A DNA stretch of 37,780 bases from assembly GCA_036788835.1 (NCBI GenBank), contig DAIQMR010000025.1:1-37780 (forward strand), written 5' to 3'. The first letter of the stretch is position 1, and each line of letters opens with the position of its first letter. A model generated the notes under the pieces. It searched no databases. It saw nothing but the letters and a program-made list of their open reading frames with translations, and was not told the DNA's origin. A program made the position numbers and the translations under genes. Origin of the DNA: JALCSJ01 sp036788835. Lineage in GTDB: Bacteria; Bacillota; Negativicutes; Acidaminococcales; Acidaminococcaceae. Shown piece after piece: positions 25,385 through 33,882 of the stretch.

Positions 25385-25458
25385 CTGACGGATAATATTG
25401 GTCGGAGCATTGGGCAAATTCACAACCTGCGGGAAGCGACGGTCAAATTATCCGTTAG
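25385..25458. repeat. Inverted repeat beside copy A
   Basis: CTGACGGATAAT and ATTATCCGTTAG pair at 11 of 12 positions around a 50-base interior that can itself pair partly (TTGGTCG with CGACGGTCAA). Together with copy A it fills nearly all of the 254-bp gap between ygfK and xdh. No coding potential was seen. Confidence 0.75.
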
Positions 25459-25479
25459 CTTTTATACTCTATTACTATT

Positions 25480-28455
25480 CTATAACATATACGCGTAATC
25501 GGCTACTACTGTTTCCATGATTTTGGCAACGCCTTCGGGAACATCGGCGGATTTAGTGCCTAATGTGTAGTCCACGGTCTTGCCGTCTAATCTTACAGAA
25601 CACAGACCCTTGGCTTTGTCTACTACCGTGAAGCCTTGGTTCTCGCTGTTTGCCATATCTGCCTTGTTGGCAAATAAGGTAAGTTTGTCTTTGTAGGGTG
25701 CGCTGTCCCAAGGACAGAAGCTCTTGCAGTTGCCGCATTCATTACACATGTAATCTACATGGACAATCTGATGGCTAGCCATGCCGGGTACTGTCACGGC
25801 AATATTTGCTCTGTTGGGACAAACTTCCGTGCAGTTTTCGCAATAGCTGTCGCAATTTAAGCAACGTTTGCAGTCGGCGGCAGTTTCTTCTGACATAGTT
25901 CCCTTGCGCAAAGCGATTAGTTTTTCATCAGCCTTAATGAAGTGGTCTTCGGCTACAGGATGACCCAGAATAGCCTGTACAGCACGAGTAGCACTGGCAA
26001 TGCCTTCTACCACAGTAGAAGGGCCTGAAGCCCCATCCCCTACTACATAGACACCGGGCAGATTGGCAGCCATGGTTTCAGCATTAATCTTTGCCTTACC
26101 TTTTTCGTCCACAGTGATGCCTGCTTGTCTGTAGAAGTCCGTATTAACCTTTTCTCCTACAGCAGCAATAACTGTATCAGCCGCCAGTTCTACAGTTTCC
26201 CCTGTAGCTTCTACGCTGCGACGGCCTTTGCTGTCATATTCTCCTAATTTCATCTTTTGGCAGAGAAGCTTGCCATTGGCAAAAGTTTCGGGGCTTAAGA
26301 GTTCGGCAAATTTAACGCCGTCTTCCACAGCCATTTCCAGTTCTTCTGCATCAGCAGGCATATAACGCTTGGTCCTTCTGTAAACCAGAGAAACTTCTTC
26401 TACCCCCGCATTGCGTTTAGCTGCTCTGGCAGTATCCATGGCAGTGTTGCCACCACCGATAACAATAACTTTCTTGCCCAGGTTTACTTTACCATCGGAG
26501 GCCTTAAAATCGCCCAGGAATTCCAGGGCATTTAAAGCTTCACCGGATTTCATAGGCAAGGTTCCCGGCAGATGCGCACCTATAGCCAAAATCACATAAT
26601 CATATTCCTTGGTCAGGCCAGAAATGTCTTTCACACTGTGTTCCAGTTCTACCTTAACTCCCATAGCCTTTAGTAGCTCAACATCATGGTCAATGGTGTC
26701 AGCGGTAATTCTGAATTCAGGAATCACATGGCGTACCACACCGCCCAATTTATCCGTTTTTTCCAGAATAGTGGTATTTACGCCGCCTCTGCTCAAAAGA
26801 TAGGCAGCCGCCATACCTGCAGGCCCGCCTCCTACTACTACAGCAGTTTTGCCAACAGATGCGCCTTTCTTCAAGTTCTTGATAACCTTGTCAAAGCCAC
26901 CCTCGGCAGCTACTAATTTATTCTTTCTGATATTAACAGGTGTTTCGTAAAAGTTACGGGTGCACTTGCTCATGCAGTTATGAGCGCAAATAGTACCGGT
27001 GATGAAAGGCAAAGGATTCTTTTCCAGAATAACTTCCAATGCTTCCTGTTTCTTGCCGGCGCTTACTAATTGCAAATAGGCAGTAATATCTTGATGAATG
27101 GGGCAGCCTGCTTTGCAGGGTGCAAAGAAGCAGTCCGTCAAAGGCACTTGCTCTTTGATTTTCCTGGAAGGCAAGGGTTTCACTGCCTTTACACGATGAG
27201 GATCTACTTTAGCTTCTGCTACCAATGCTTCCAGCTTGGCCACATCTACGCCTTTAAATACAGGCACAGGCTTCTTGGCGAAAAGCTGACCGATTTGTTC
27301 CAGTCTTTGGTAACCACCGGGTTTCAACATATTGGTAGCCATGGTTACAGGCCATACTCCCGTATCTACAATTTGTCCAATATTAAAAGCATCTGCCCCG
27401 CCGGAATAAGCGATGCGCAGTTTGCCTTTAAAGCTCTTGGACAGGCGTAAAGCCGCAGACAAAGACAGTGCATACAAGGATTTACCGGACATATACATTT
27501 CCTGACCGGGCAATTCCTTTTGTTTAATATCTACAGGGAAAGTATTGGTAATCTTTACCCCAAAAGCCAATTTCTGCTTGTCCGCCAAAACTTGCAAACG
27601 TTCTAACATAGGTACCGCATCATCATATTGCAAATCATCCTTAAAATGGAAATCACCGAAAGCCACATAATCATAACCCATTTCATCCAAGGTCTTTCTG
27701 GCATATTCGTAACCCAACAAGGTAGGATTGCACTTAATGAAAGTATTTAATTTCTTATTCACCAGCAAATGGTTAGCAATGCTTTCTATTTCTTGAGGAG
27801 GACAGCCGTGCAAAGTGGAAATAGTAGCAGAATTGCAGACTTCGGGAGAAATGCTCAGCACGTCTTCTTTGGTAAGATTCTGAAAAAGATTCAGATTATC
27901 CAACAACCATTGTTGGCATTCCTTAAAAATAGGAGTCTGGGAAGCATCCTTTAACTCTTCAATGAATTTATCCAGTTTGGGCAGCTTGATGCCTGCTAAA
28001 TCATAACCTACAGACATATTGAACTGGAAGCCGTCCATAGCTCCCAAACCAAATTCCTTGGAAATCACTTTCAGGGCAAACCAAGCTTTCAGATACTCAT
28101 CATAAGCCTGAGGCACATACAACTCTGTAGACCATTCTACGTTGTAGCACTCATCATCAGCTTTAATACAGGGTTTAGCAACGGGCAAATCATCCCCGTC
28201 GATTTTCTGTACAGTCTTTAATTCAAAGAAACGGCTGCCTGCCACATAAGCGGCAATAATGTTCTGAGCCAGTTGAGTATGAGGGCCGGCTGCCGGTCCG
28301 AAGGGAGTCTCCAGCTTATGGCCGAAAATCTCTGCCTCATGGCCCGCTTTAGCCTTAAATGGTCTCTTAATACCAAAGATACTGCCCTTTTTCTCTTCTG
28401 CCAAAATCCAATTCATTAATTTTCCAAACCCAATGGGTGTCATTTTATCGCTCAT
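25480..28455 (-). CDS. ygfK: YgfK, Fe-S flavoprotein oxidoreductase (putative selenate reductase subunit)
   Basis: 991 residues. Residues 1 to about 420 form a dihydroorotate-dehydrogenase-like barrel (TPFGPAAGPHTQLAQN, STLHGCPPQEIE). From about 440 it is a GltD-type module: Cys motifs CKAGCPIHQDI (about 450) and CAHNCMSKCTRNF, an FAD-binding GGGPAGMAAAY (about 545) and an NAD(P)-binding GGGNTAMDTARAAKR (about 667). C-terminal Fe-S motifs follow at about 860 (CKRCLNCDSYCENCTEVCP) and 902 (CNECGNCKSFCPW). The old name reflects selenate phenotypes in E. coli; in urate-degrading gut bacteria the cluster is linked to anaerobic purine use. It may be the electron partner of xdh. GAGGAG precedes ATG 28455. 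Confidence 0.95.
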   Translation of the reverse strand: MSDKMTPIGFGKLMNWILAEEKKGSIFGIKRPFKAKAGHEAEIFGHKLETPFGPAAGPHTQLAQNIIAAYVAGSRFFELKTVQKIDGDDLPVAKPCIKADDECYNVEWSTELYVPQAYDEYLKAWFALKVISKEFGLGAMDGFQFNMSVGYDLAGIKLPKLDKFIEELKDASQTPIFKECQQWLLDNLNLFQNLTKEDVLSISPEVCNSATISTLHGCPPQEIESIANHLLVNKKLNTFIKCNPTLLGYEYARKTLDEMGYDYVAFGDFHFKDDLQYDDAVPMLERLQVLADKQKLAFGVKITNTFPVDIKQKELPGQEMYMSGKSLYALSLSAALRLSKSFKGKLRIAYSGGADAFNIGQIVDTGVWPVTMATNMLKPGGYQRLEQIGQLFAKKPVPVFKGVDVAKLEALVAEAKVDPHRVKAVKPLPSRKIKEQVPLTDCFFAPCKAGCPIHQDITAYLQLVSAGKKQEALEVILEKNPLPFITGTICAHNCMSKCTRNFYETPVNIRKNKLVAAEGGFDKVIKNLKKGASVGKTAVVVGGGPAGMAAAYLLSRGGVNTTILEKTDKLGGVVRHVIPEFRITADTIDHDVELLKAMGVKVELEHSVKDISGLTKEYDYVILAIGAHLPGTLPMKSGEALNALEFLGDFKASDGKVNLGKKVIVIGGGNTAMDTARAAKRNAGVEEVSLVYRRTKRYMPADAEELEMAVEDGVKFAELLSPETFANGKLLCQKMKLGEYDSKGRRSVEATGETVELAADTVIAAVGEKVNTDFYRQAGITVDEKGKAKINAETMAANLPGVYVVGDGASGPSTVVEGIASATRAVQAILGHPVAEDHFIKADEKLIALRKGTMSEETAADCKRCLNCDSYCENCTEVCPNRANIAVTVPGMASHQIVHVDYMCNECGNCKSFCPWDSAPYKDKLTLFANKADMANSENQGFTVVDKAKGLCSVRLDGKTVDYTLGTKSADVPEGVAKIMETVVADYAYML

Positions 28456-28469
28456 AGTCAGTTCTCCTC

Positions 28470-29807
28470 CTAACGATTGATGGAACGTTCTAATTTGTGT
28501 GCTTCGGCCCGAACTTCTGCCAAAACTTTCTCTTCATCAATATCTACCAGCTCACGGTCTTTCATAAGAACCTTGCCGTTGCAGATGGTTGTTACTACAC
28601 TGCGGCCATTCATGCCGAACAGAATATGCCCGTTAATATTATTAGCAGTCAAAGGTGTTCTGGGAATATAGTCGGTGACAATCACATCGGCGGCGGCGCC
28701 TTTCTTCAGCACCCCTAAAGTCTTCTTGAAATATCTGTTGGCGATTTTAGGATTGCCGTTAAAGAGCATTTCCGGTACTTCTACCCAAGCAGCTGTGGCA
28801 TCACAGAGATGATGTTTGTGGAGCACATTGGCTACCTTGTAGGATTCCAGCATATCCTGAGTATAACCATCGGTACCCAGACCTGTAAGAATGCCCCGGT
28901 GCACCAATTCCATAGTAGGAGGGCAGCCGCAGGCATTACCCATATTGGATTCCGGATTGTGTACCACCATTGTATCGGTATCTTTAATTAATTGCATTTC
29001 ATGAGGATTAATATAGATGCAGTGAGCCAGAAGAGTCTTAGGGGACAAAATATTGCAGTCAAAGAGTCTATCTACAATTCTCTTGCCGTATTTCTTCAGG
29101 CAGGCATGAAGGTCTTCAATTCCTTCTGCCACGTGAATGTGATAACCAACTTCGGCCGGCTTATGCTCGGCGGCCAAAGCCATGGTAGCATCGGAAATAG
29201 TGAACTGGGCATGCATACCCATCATTCCGGCCAGCATACCTGTCTGGTCGGCCAGAGCATGTTTAATCCAACGCTCATTTTCCAGCACGGATTCTTTGGC
29301 TTTAGCCTTGCCCCGTCTATCGGATACTTCGTAGCACAGACAGGTTCTCACGCCCATTTCCTTGGCAGCATCTTCAATAGCGAAAAGACTGTCTTTAATA
29401 TGACCGAAGCTGGCGTGGTGGTCGAATACGGTAGTAACGCCATTTTTAATGGAATCAATGTATGTTACTCGGGCACTTTGCCTTGTTTGTTCCAAAGTCA
29501 AATGATCATCCAAGGTCCACCACAAACCGGCCAGGACATCCAAAAAGCCCTTAGGATTGTAGCCATTAATACTTAGACCTCTGGCCATGGCACTATAAAT
29601 ATGCTCGTGTATATTAATGAAAGACGGCATAATCACCCCGCCCTTGGCATCAATAAACTCTGCTTTAGGATAGGCCTTCTTAAGCGCCTTGGTTGTTCCC
29701 ACCTCTTTAATGGTATTGTTCTGAATAAGAACAGCCCCGTCCTCAATTAAAGGCTGTTTTGAATCCCGCGTAACAACATAACCATTACCTACTAGTAACA
29801 TACTCAC
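28470..29807 (-). CDS. ssnA: SsnA, putative aminohydrolase of the selenium/purine locus
   Basis: 445 residues of the amidohydrolase superfamily, in the subgroup with chlorohydrolase and guanine deaminase. The metal site HxH is in FINIHEHIYSAMARG near residue 65, where relatives usually have HTH. Later motifs are VFDHHASFG, GMHAQFTISD, YHIHVAEG with the third His, LLAHCIYI, and GLGTDGYTQDML with the catalytic Asp. The predicted reaction is hydrolytic deamination or ring opening of a purine-derived intermediate. GGAGTGGG precedes ATG 29807. It is first in the minus-strand operon, 14 bp before ygfK, and is driven from the divergent promoter region. Confidence 0.95.
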   Translation of the reverse strand: MSMLLVGNGYVVTRDSKQPLIEDGAVLIQNNTIKEVGTTKALKKAYPKAEFIDAKGGVIMPSFINIHEHIYSAMARGLSINGYNPKGFLDVLAGLWWTLDDHLTLEQTRQSARVTYIDSIKNGVTTVFDHHASFGHIKDSLFAIEDAAKEMGVRTCLCYEVSDRRGKAKAKESVLENERWIKHALADQTGMLAGMMGMHAQFTISDATMALAAEHKPAEVGYHIHVAEGIEDLHACLKKYGKRIVDRLFDCNILSPKTLLAHCIYINPHEMQLIKDTDTMVVHNPESNMGNACGCPPTMELVHRGILTGLGTDGYTQDMLESYKVANVLHKHHLCDATAAWVEVPEMLFNGNPKIANRYFKKTLGVLKKGAAADVIVTDYIPRTPLTANNINGHILFGMNGRSVVTTICNGKVLMKDRELVDIDEEKVLAEVRAEAHKLERSINR

Positions 29808-29867
29808 CCACTCCTTTTCAAAATTTTCTCACAATTCTCTTTCACTATTCTCTCTTGTATTACTTAC

Positions 29868-29896
29868 ATATTACTATGATTTTCTGGTAAATGCAA
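29868..29896 (-). promoter_or_regulatory. Promoter candidate for the ssnA operon
   Basis: The minus strand has TTGCAT (29891-29896), a 17-bp spacer and TAATAT (29868-29873), about 60 bp before ssnA in the 243-bp divergent gap. Confidence 0.6.
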
Positions 29897-29936
29897 TATT
29901 TTTTTTAGAATGCCTAAATATTTTTGTAAAATCTGC

Positions 29937-29964
29937 TTGCTTTTATTTTTCAATGTGTTATCAT
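29937..29964 (+). promoter_or_regulatory. Promoter candidate for ygeX-ygeY-ygeW
   Basis: TTGCTT (29937-29942), a 16-bp spacer and TATCAT (29959-29964), with an upstream TGT giving an extended -10. Predicted initiation is near 29971, leaving an 80-base leader that contains a palindrome. Confidence 0.6.
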
Positions 29965-29978
29965 GTAGTTATAGATAA

Positions 29979-29995
29979 CCTAAAAAATTTTTAGG
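29979..29995. promoter_or_regulatory. Perfect 17-bp palindrome in the ygeX leader
   Basis: CCTAAAAAATTTTTAGG has 8-bp arms around one base, just after the predicted ygeX start site. A related sequence, GCCTAAATATTTTTG, lies about 70 bp upstream in the same divergent gap. Two similar sites between divergent operons suggest one regulator. A weak leader hairpin is the alternative. Confidence 0.5.
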
Positions 29996-30050
29996 CTATA
30001 TGTTTTCTGGTTTTTAAGTTACATTAGTTGTATGAGGAGGCAGAAATTCC

Positions 30051-31259
30051 ATGGAGCAAAAAATCAAATGGGTTATTAACGAAATAGCCCCATCAGATGA
30101 CAAAAATCTTCACATTATGGATCTAAGCAATGTTCAGAAGGCGCGTGATTTTCACCAGAGTATTCCTAACTACGCTCCTACTCCCTTAGATAAGCTGGAA
30201 AAGATGGCAGCCTATCTTGGTTTGAAAGAAGTGTATTTAAAAGATGAATCCTATCGCTTCGGTTTAAAGGCCTTTAAGGTGCTGGGTGGTTCCTTCGCCA
30301 TGGCCCGTTTCATTGCTAAGGAAACCCACAAAGATGTGGCAGACTTACCCTATAGTGTGCTTACCTCCGAAGGATTAAGAAAAGAATTCGGTCAGGCAAC
30401 CTTTTTCACGGCTACTGACGGAAACCACGGCCGCGGCGTAGCCTGGGCTGCTAAACGTCTGGGACAAAAAGCCGTTGTCCATATGCCCAAGGGAACTACC
30501 TCTACTCGTTTAGAAAATATTAAAAAAGAAGATGCTCAAGTAGATATCCAAAACCTGAACTATGATGACTGCGTACGTCTTGCTGCCAAAGAGGCCAGCG
30601 AAACAGAGCGTGGGGTTATGGTGCAGGATACTGCCTGGGCCGGTTACGAAGAAATTCCTTCCTGGATCATGCAGGGCTACGGCACCATGGCCAGTGAAGC
30701 CGGTGAACAATTGAAAGAACAAGGCTGCACCCGTCCTACCCACGTATTTGTTCAGGCAGGTGTTGGTTCCTTGGCCGGGGCTGTTGTTGGTTATTTCACC
30801 AACCTTTATCCTGATAATCCCCCTACCTTCGTTGTAGTGGAAGCTAATGTAGCTGCCTGCCTATATAAGAGCGCAGTTGCCAAAGACGGTGCTCCCCATG
30901 CTGTGGGCGGCGATATGCAAACCATTATGGCAGGATTAGCCTGTGGCGAAGCGAACACTATTTCCTGGGATATTCTCAGAAATCACGTGAAAGCCTTTCT
31001 GGCTGTCCCTGACTGGGTAGCTGCCCTAGGCATGAGAATGCTGGCTGCTCCGATTAAAGGAGATGAGCCCATTACTTCCGGGGAATCCGGTGCTGCTGGT
31101 TTTGGCGCTTTAGCAGCCGTCATGACAGATGACACCTATGCAGAACTAAGAGAAAAAATCGGTTTGAGCAAAGATTCCAAGGTTCTGCTCTTCTCCACTG
31201 AAGGAGATACCGACCCTGAACGTTATAAAAATATTGTTTGGCATGGTCTGGAAAAATAA
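30051..31259 (+). CDS. ygeX: Diaminopropionate ammonia-lyase (YgeX)
   Basis: A PLP enzyme that converts 2,3-diaminopropionate to pyruvate and two ammonia. 402 residues. The PLP Lys is K76 in RFGLKAFKVLGGSFA. The catalytic Asp is D123 in TATDGNHGRGVAW, matching the Lys/Asp pair of the E. coli enzyme. The glycine-rich phosphate loop is VQAGVGSLAGAVVG, and SGESGAAGFGAL lies near the C-terminus. GAGGAGG precedes ATG 30051. It is first in the plus-strand operon with ygeY 17 bp downstream. In a purine context it would release pyruvate from a C3 diamine intermediate, which is inferred. Confidence 0.97.
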   Translation: MEQKIKWVINEIAPSDDKNLHIMDLSNVQKARDFHQSIPNYAPTPLDKLEKMAAYLGLKEVYLKDESYRFGLKAFKVLGGSFAMARFIAKETHKDVADLPYSVLTSEGLRKEFGQATFFTATDGNHGRGVAWAAKRLGQKAVVHMPKGTTSTRLENIKKEDAQVDIQNLNYDDCVRLAAKEASETERGVMVQDTAWAGYEEIPSWIMQGYGTMASEAGEQLKEQGCTRPTHVFVQAGVGSLAGAVVGYFTNLYPDNPPTFVVVEANVAACLYKSAVAKDGAPHAVGGDMQTIMAGLACGEANTISWDILRNHVKAFLAVPDWVAALGMRMLAAPIKGDEPITSGESGAAGFGALAAVMTDDTYAELREKIGLSKDSKVLLFSTEGDTDPERYKNIVWHGLEK

Positions 31260-31276
31260 AAAAAGGAGCTAAAAAA

Positions 31277-32596
31277 ATGACTTTAGATTATGGCAAGATT
31301 AAAGAAACTGCACAGCATTACGAGAAAGATATGACGAAATTCTTAAGAGAAATCGTCCATTTCCCCGGGGAAAGCTGCGATGAGAAAGCTCACATTACTC
31401 GCATTGCCTCTGAAATGAAGAAATTGAATTTTGATAAAGTGGAAATCGACCCCATGGGCAATGTACTTGGTTACATGGGTACCGGCAAAACCCTGGTAGC
31501 ATTTGATGCTCACATTGATACTGTTGGTATCGGCAACAAGGCTAACTGGAAATTTGACCCCTATGAAGGCTACGAAAATGATACGGAAATCGGTGGCCGC
31601 GGTACCTCCGACCAATTAGGCGGCATCGTTTCCGCGGTTTACGGTGCTAAAATCATGAAAGATTTAGGTCTTTTAAATGACAAATACACTGTCCTGGTAA
31701 CAGGTACCGTACAAGAAGAAGACTGTGACGGTTTGTGCTGGCAATATATCATTAACGAAGATAAGGTACGTCCCGAATTCGTAGTTTCCACCGAGCCTAC
31801 AGATGGCGGTATCTACAGAGGCCAACGTGGCCGCATGGAAATCCGCATTGATGTAAAAGGCGTATCCTGCCATGGCAGTGCTCCTGAGCGTGGTGACAAT
31901 GCTATCTACAAGATGGCAGATATTCTGCAAAATGTTCGTTCCTTAAACGAAAACGATGCAGCAGAAGGAACCGAAATAAAAGGCTTGGTAAAAATGCTGG
32001 ATAAGAAATATAATAAGGAATATGAGGAAGCCAATTTCTTGGGTCGCGGTACCGTAACCTGTTCCGAAATATTCTTCACTTCCCCCAGCCGTTGTGCTGT
32101 GGCCGATTCCTGTGCCGTATCTTTGGACAGACGTATGACCGCCGGAGAGACCTGGGAAAGCTGCCTGGATGAAATCCGTGCTTTGCCTAATGTAAAAAAA
32201 TATGGCAAAGACGTTACTGTTTCCATGTACCAATATTCCCGTCCTTCCTATAAAGATTTGACCTATCCAATCGAATGCTACTTCCCTACCTGGGTAATTC
32301 CCAAGACTCACAAAGTAACAGCTTCTTTGGAAGAAGCTTACAAGGGTTTGTACGGAACAGAACGTATCGGTGCCAAAGCTACAGTCGCTATGCGTAAAGC
32401 CCGTCCTTTGACTGATAAATGGACCTTCTCCACAAATGGCGTATCCATTATGGGCCGTAACGGCATTCCCTGTATCGGCTTTGGTCCCGGGGCAGAAGCT
32501 CAGGCTCATGCACCTAACGAAATGACCTGGAAGCAAGATTTAGTGACCTGTGCTTCCGTATATGCCGCACTGCCCACTATTTACACCGGCAAATAA
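31277..32596 (+). CDS. ygeY: YgeY, M20-family selenium-metabolism hydrolase
   Basis: A predicted dizinc amidohydrolase of 439 residues. H79 and D81 are in FDAHIDTVG; RGTSDQLGG supplies the bridging Asp; VQEEDCDG the catalytic Glu pair; STEPTD the next ligand; and QAHAPNE the last His. This is the complete M20 set. I chose ATG 31277, which has AAAGGAG eight bases upstream; an in-frame ATG at 31238 overlaps ygeX and lacks a site. The family is always found in this locus and presumably cleaves an amide between the YgeX and YgeW steps. The substrate is not shown by sequence. Confidence 0.95.
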   Translation: MTLDYGKIKETAQHYEKDMTKFLREIVHFPGESCDEKAHITRIASEMKKLNFDKVEIDPMGNVLGYMGTGKTLVAFDAHIDTVGIGNKANWKFDPYEGYENDTEIGGRGTSDQLGGIVSAVYGAKIMKDLGLLNDKYTVLVTGTVQEEDCDGLCWQYIINEDKVRPEFVVSTEPTDGGIYRGQRGRMEIRIDVKGVSCHGSAPERGDNAIYKMADILQNVRSLNENDAAEGTEIKGLVKMLDKKYNKEYEEANFLGRGTVTCSEIFFTSPSRCAVADSCAVSLDRRMTAGETWESCLDEIRALPNVKKYGKDVTVSMYQYSRPSYKDLTYPIECYFPTWVIPKTHKVTASLEEAYKGLYGTERIGAKATVAMRKARPLTDKWTFSTNGVSIMGRNGIPCIGFGPGAEAQAHAPNEMTWKQDLVTCASVYAALPTIYTGK

Positions 32597-32635
32597 TTAT
32601 CCCCCGAAAAAACAAAATGAAGAGGAGCTGCAACC

Positions 32636-33832
32636 ATGAAAAAAGACTTACAATATTATATTGATGAGTTAAACAAATTGAATTTCAAAGCTATGTACGA
32701 AGGAGATTTCTTCCTAACCTGGGAAAAGACCGAAGATGAATTGAAAGCTGTCTGGCTAGTAGCTGATGCTCTCCGCTCTTTGCGGGAAAACAATATTTCC
32801 GTCAAGGTTTTCGAAAGCGGTCTGGGTATTTCCCTATTCCGTGACAATTCTACCCGTACTCGTTTCTCCTTTGCTTCTGCCTGCAATTTATTAGGTCTGG
32901 AAGTTCAGGATTTGGACGAAGGCAAGAGCCAGATTGCTCACGGTGAAACCGTACGCGAAACAGCCAACATGATTTCTTTCATGGCTGACGTTATCGGTAT
33001 TCGTGATGATATGTACATTGGCAAGGGCAATGCCTATATGCACGAAGTTGTTAATTCCGTAACCCAAGGTTACAAAGACGGAGTTTTAAATCAAAAACCT
33101 ACCTTGGTTAACCTCCAATGCGATATTGACCATCCTACTCAATGTATGGCTGATTTGGCCCACATTATTCATGAAATGGGCGGCGTAGAAAACCTAAAGG
33201 GCAAGAAAGTTGCTATGTCCTGGGCTTATTCTCCTTCCTATGGGAAGCCCCTGTCCGTTCCTCAGGGCGTGGTTGGCCTGTTCACCCGTATGGGTATGGA
33301 TGTAGTTCTGGCTCATCCCAAAGGATATGAAATTATGCCTGAAGTAGCTAAAGTAGCTGAAAAGAATGCTAAAGCTTCCGGCGGCAAATTCACTGTAACC
33401 AACAATATGGCTGAAGCTTTTAAGGATGCGGATGTTGTTTATCCCAAGAGCTGGGCTCCTTTCGCTGCTATGGAAGTAAGAACTGACCTTTATGGTGTGG
33501 GCAATACTGCCGGCATTAACAAGCTGGAAAAAGAATTGCTGGAACAAAATGCCGAACACAAGGATTGGTGCTGCACAGAAGATTTAATGAAGACTACGAA
33601 GAACGGCAAGGCTATTTATTTACACTGCCTGCCTGCTGATATTAACGGCGTAAGCTGCAAAGACGGGGAAGTAGAAGCCAGCGTCTTCGACCGTTACAGA
33701 GACTCCCTGTACAAGGAAGCAAGCTACAAGCCCTATGTTATCGCAGCTATGATTACTTTGGCTAAGTTCGCAGATCCTGCAGCTCTGTTAAAGAAGCTCC
33801 AAGACAGAGCTACCCCGAGAATAATGAAATAA
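32636..33832 (+). CDS. ygeW: YgeW, knotted carbamoyltransferase
   Basis: 398 residues of the aspartate/ornithine carbamoyltransferase fold. The carbamoyl-phosphate loop is SLFRDNSTRTRFSFA (STRTR at 72-76). HPTQ lies in the middle of the chain and the HCLP motif in YLHCLPADINGVSC near residue 330. It is longer than OTCase, as expected for the YgeW group with its trefoil knot. It may work in the catabolic direction to make carbamoyl phosphate from a ureido compound. GAGGAGC precedes ATG 32636. The usual partner, carbamate kinase, is not in this window. Transcription ends at a strong hairpin 12 bp later. Confidence 0.96.
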   Translation: MKKDLQYYIDELNKLNFKAMYEGDFFLTWEKTEDELKAVWLVADALRSLRENNISVKVFESGLGISLFRDNSTRTRFSFASACNLLGLEVQDLDEGKSQIAHGETVRETANMISFMADVIGIRDDMYIGKGNAYMHEVVNSVTQGYKDGVLNQKPTLVNLQCDIDHPTQCMADLAHIIHEMGGVENLKGKKVAMSWAYSPSYGKPLSVPQGVVGLFTRMGMDVVLAHPKGYEIMPEVAKVAEKNAKASGGKFTVTNNMAEAFKDADVVYPKSWAPFAAMEVRTDLYGVGNTAGINKLEKELLEQNAEHKDWCCTEDLMKTTKNGKAIYLHCLPADINGVSCKDGEVEASVFDRYRDSLYKEASYKPYVIAAMITLAKFADPAALLKKLQDRATPRIMK

Positions 33833-33837
33833 GACAA

Positions 33838-33882
33838 CAAAACAGAACCCTAACATTATGTTAGGGTTCTGTTCTGTTTTTG
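33838..33882. terminator. Bidirectional terminator between ygeW and the autotransporter
   Basis: Perfect 13-bp arms AGAACCCTAACAT (33844-33856) and ATGTTAGGGTTCT (33858-33870), with a T run on the plus strand (33877-33881) and an A-rich stretch upstream that serves as a U tract on the minus strand. It ends two convergent genes. Confidence 0.93.

Noticed and set aside
25226..25479. Possible Mo-cofactor riboswitch in the xdh leader
   Set aside because: Not claimed: the main structure has a relative near the autotransporter with no molybdenum gene, and I could not recognise the conserved core of that riboswitch.
29808..30050. Sigma-54 promoter in the divergent ssnA-ygeX gap, as E. coli has a sigma-54 activator in this locus
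   Set aside because: No GG-N10-GC pair of the -24/-12 type was found; sigma-70-like hexamers are present instead.
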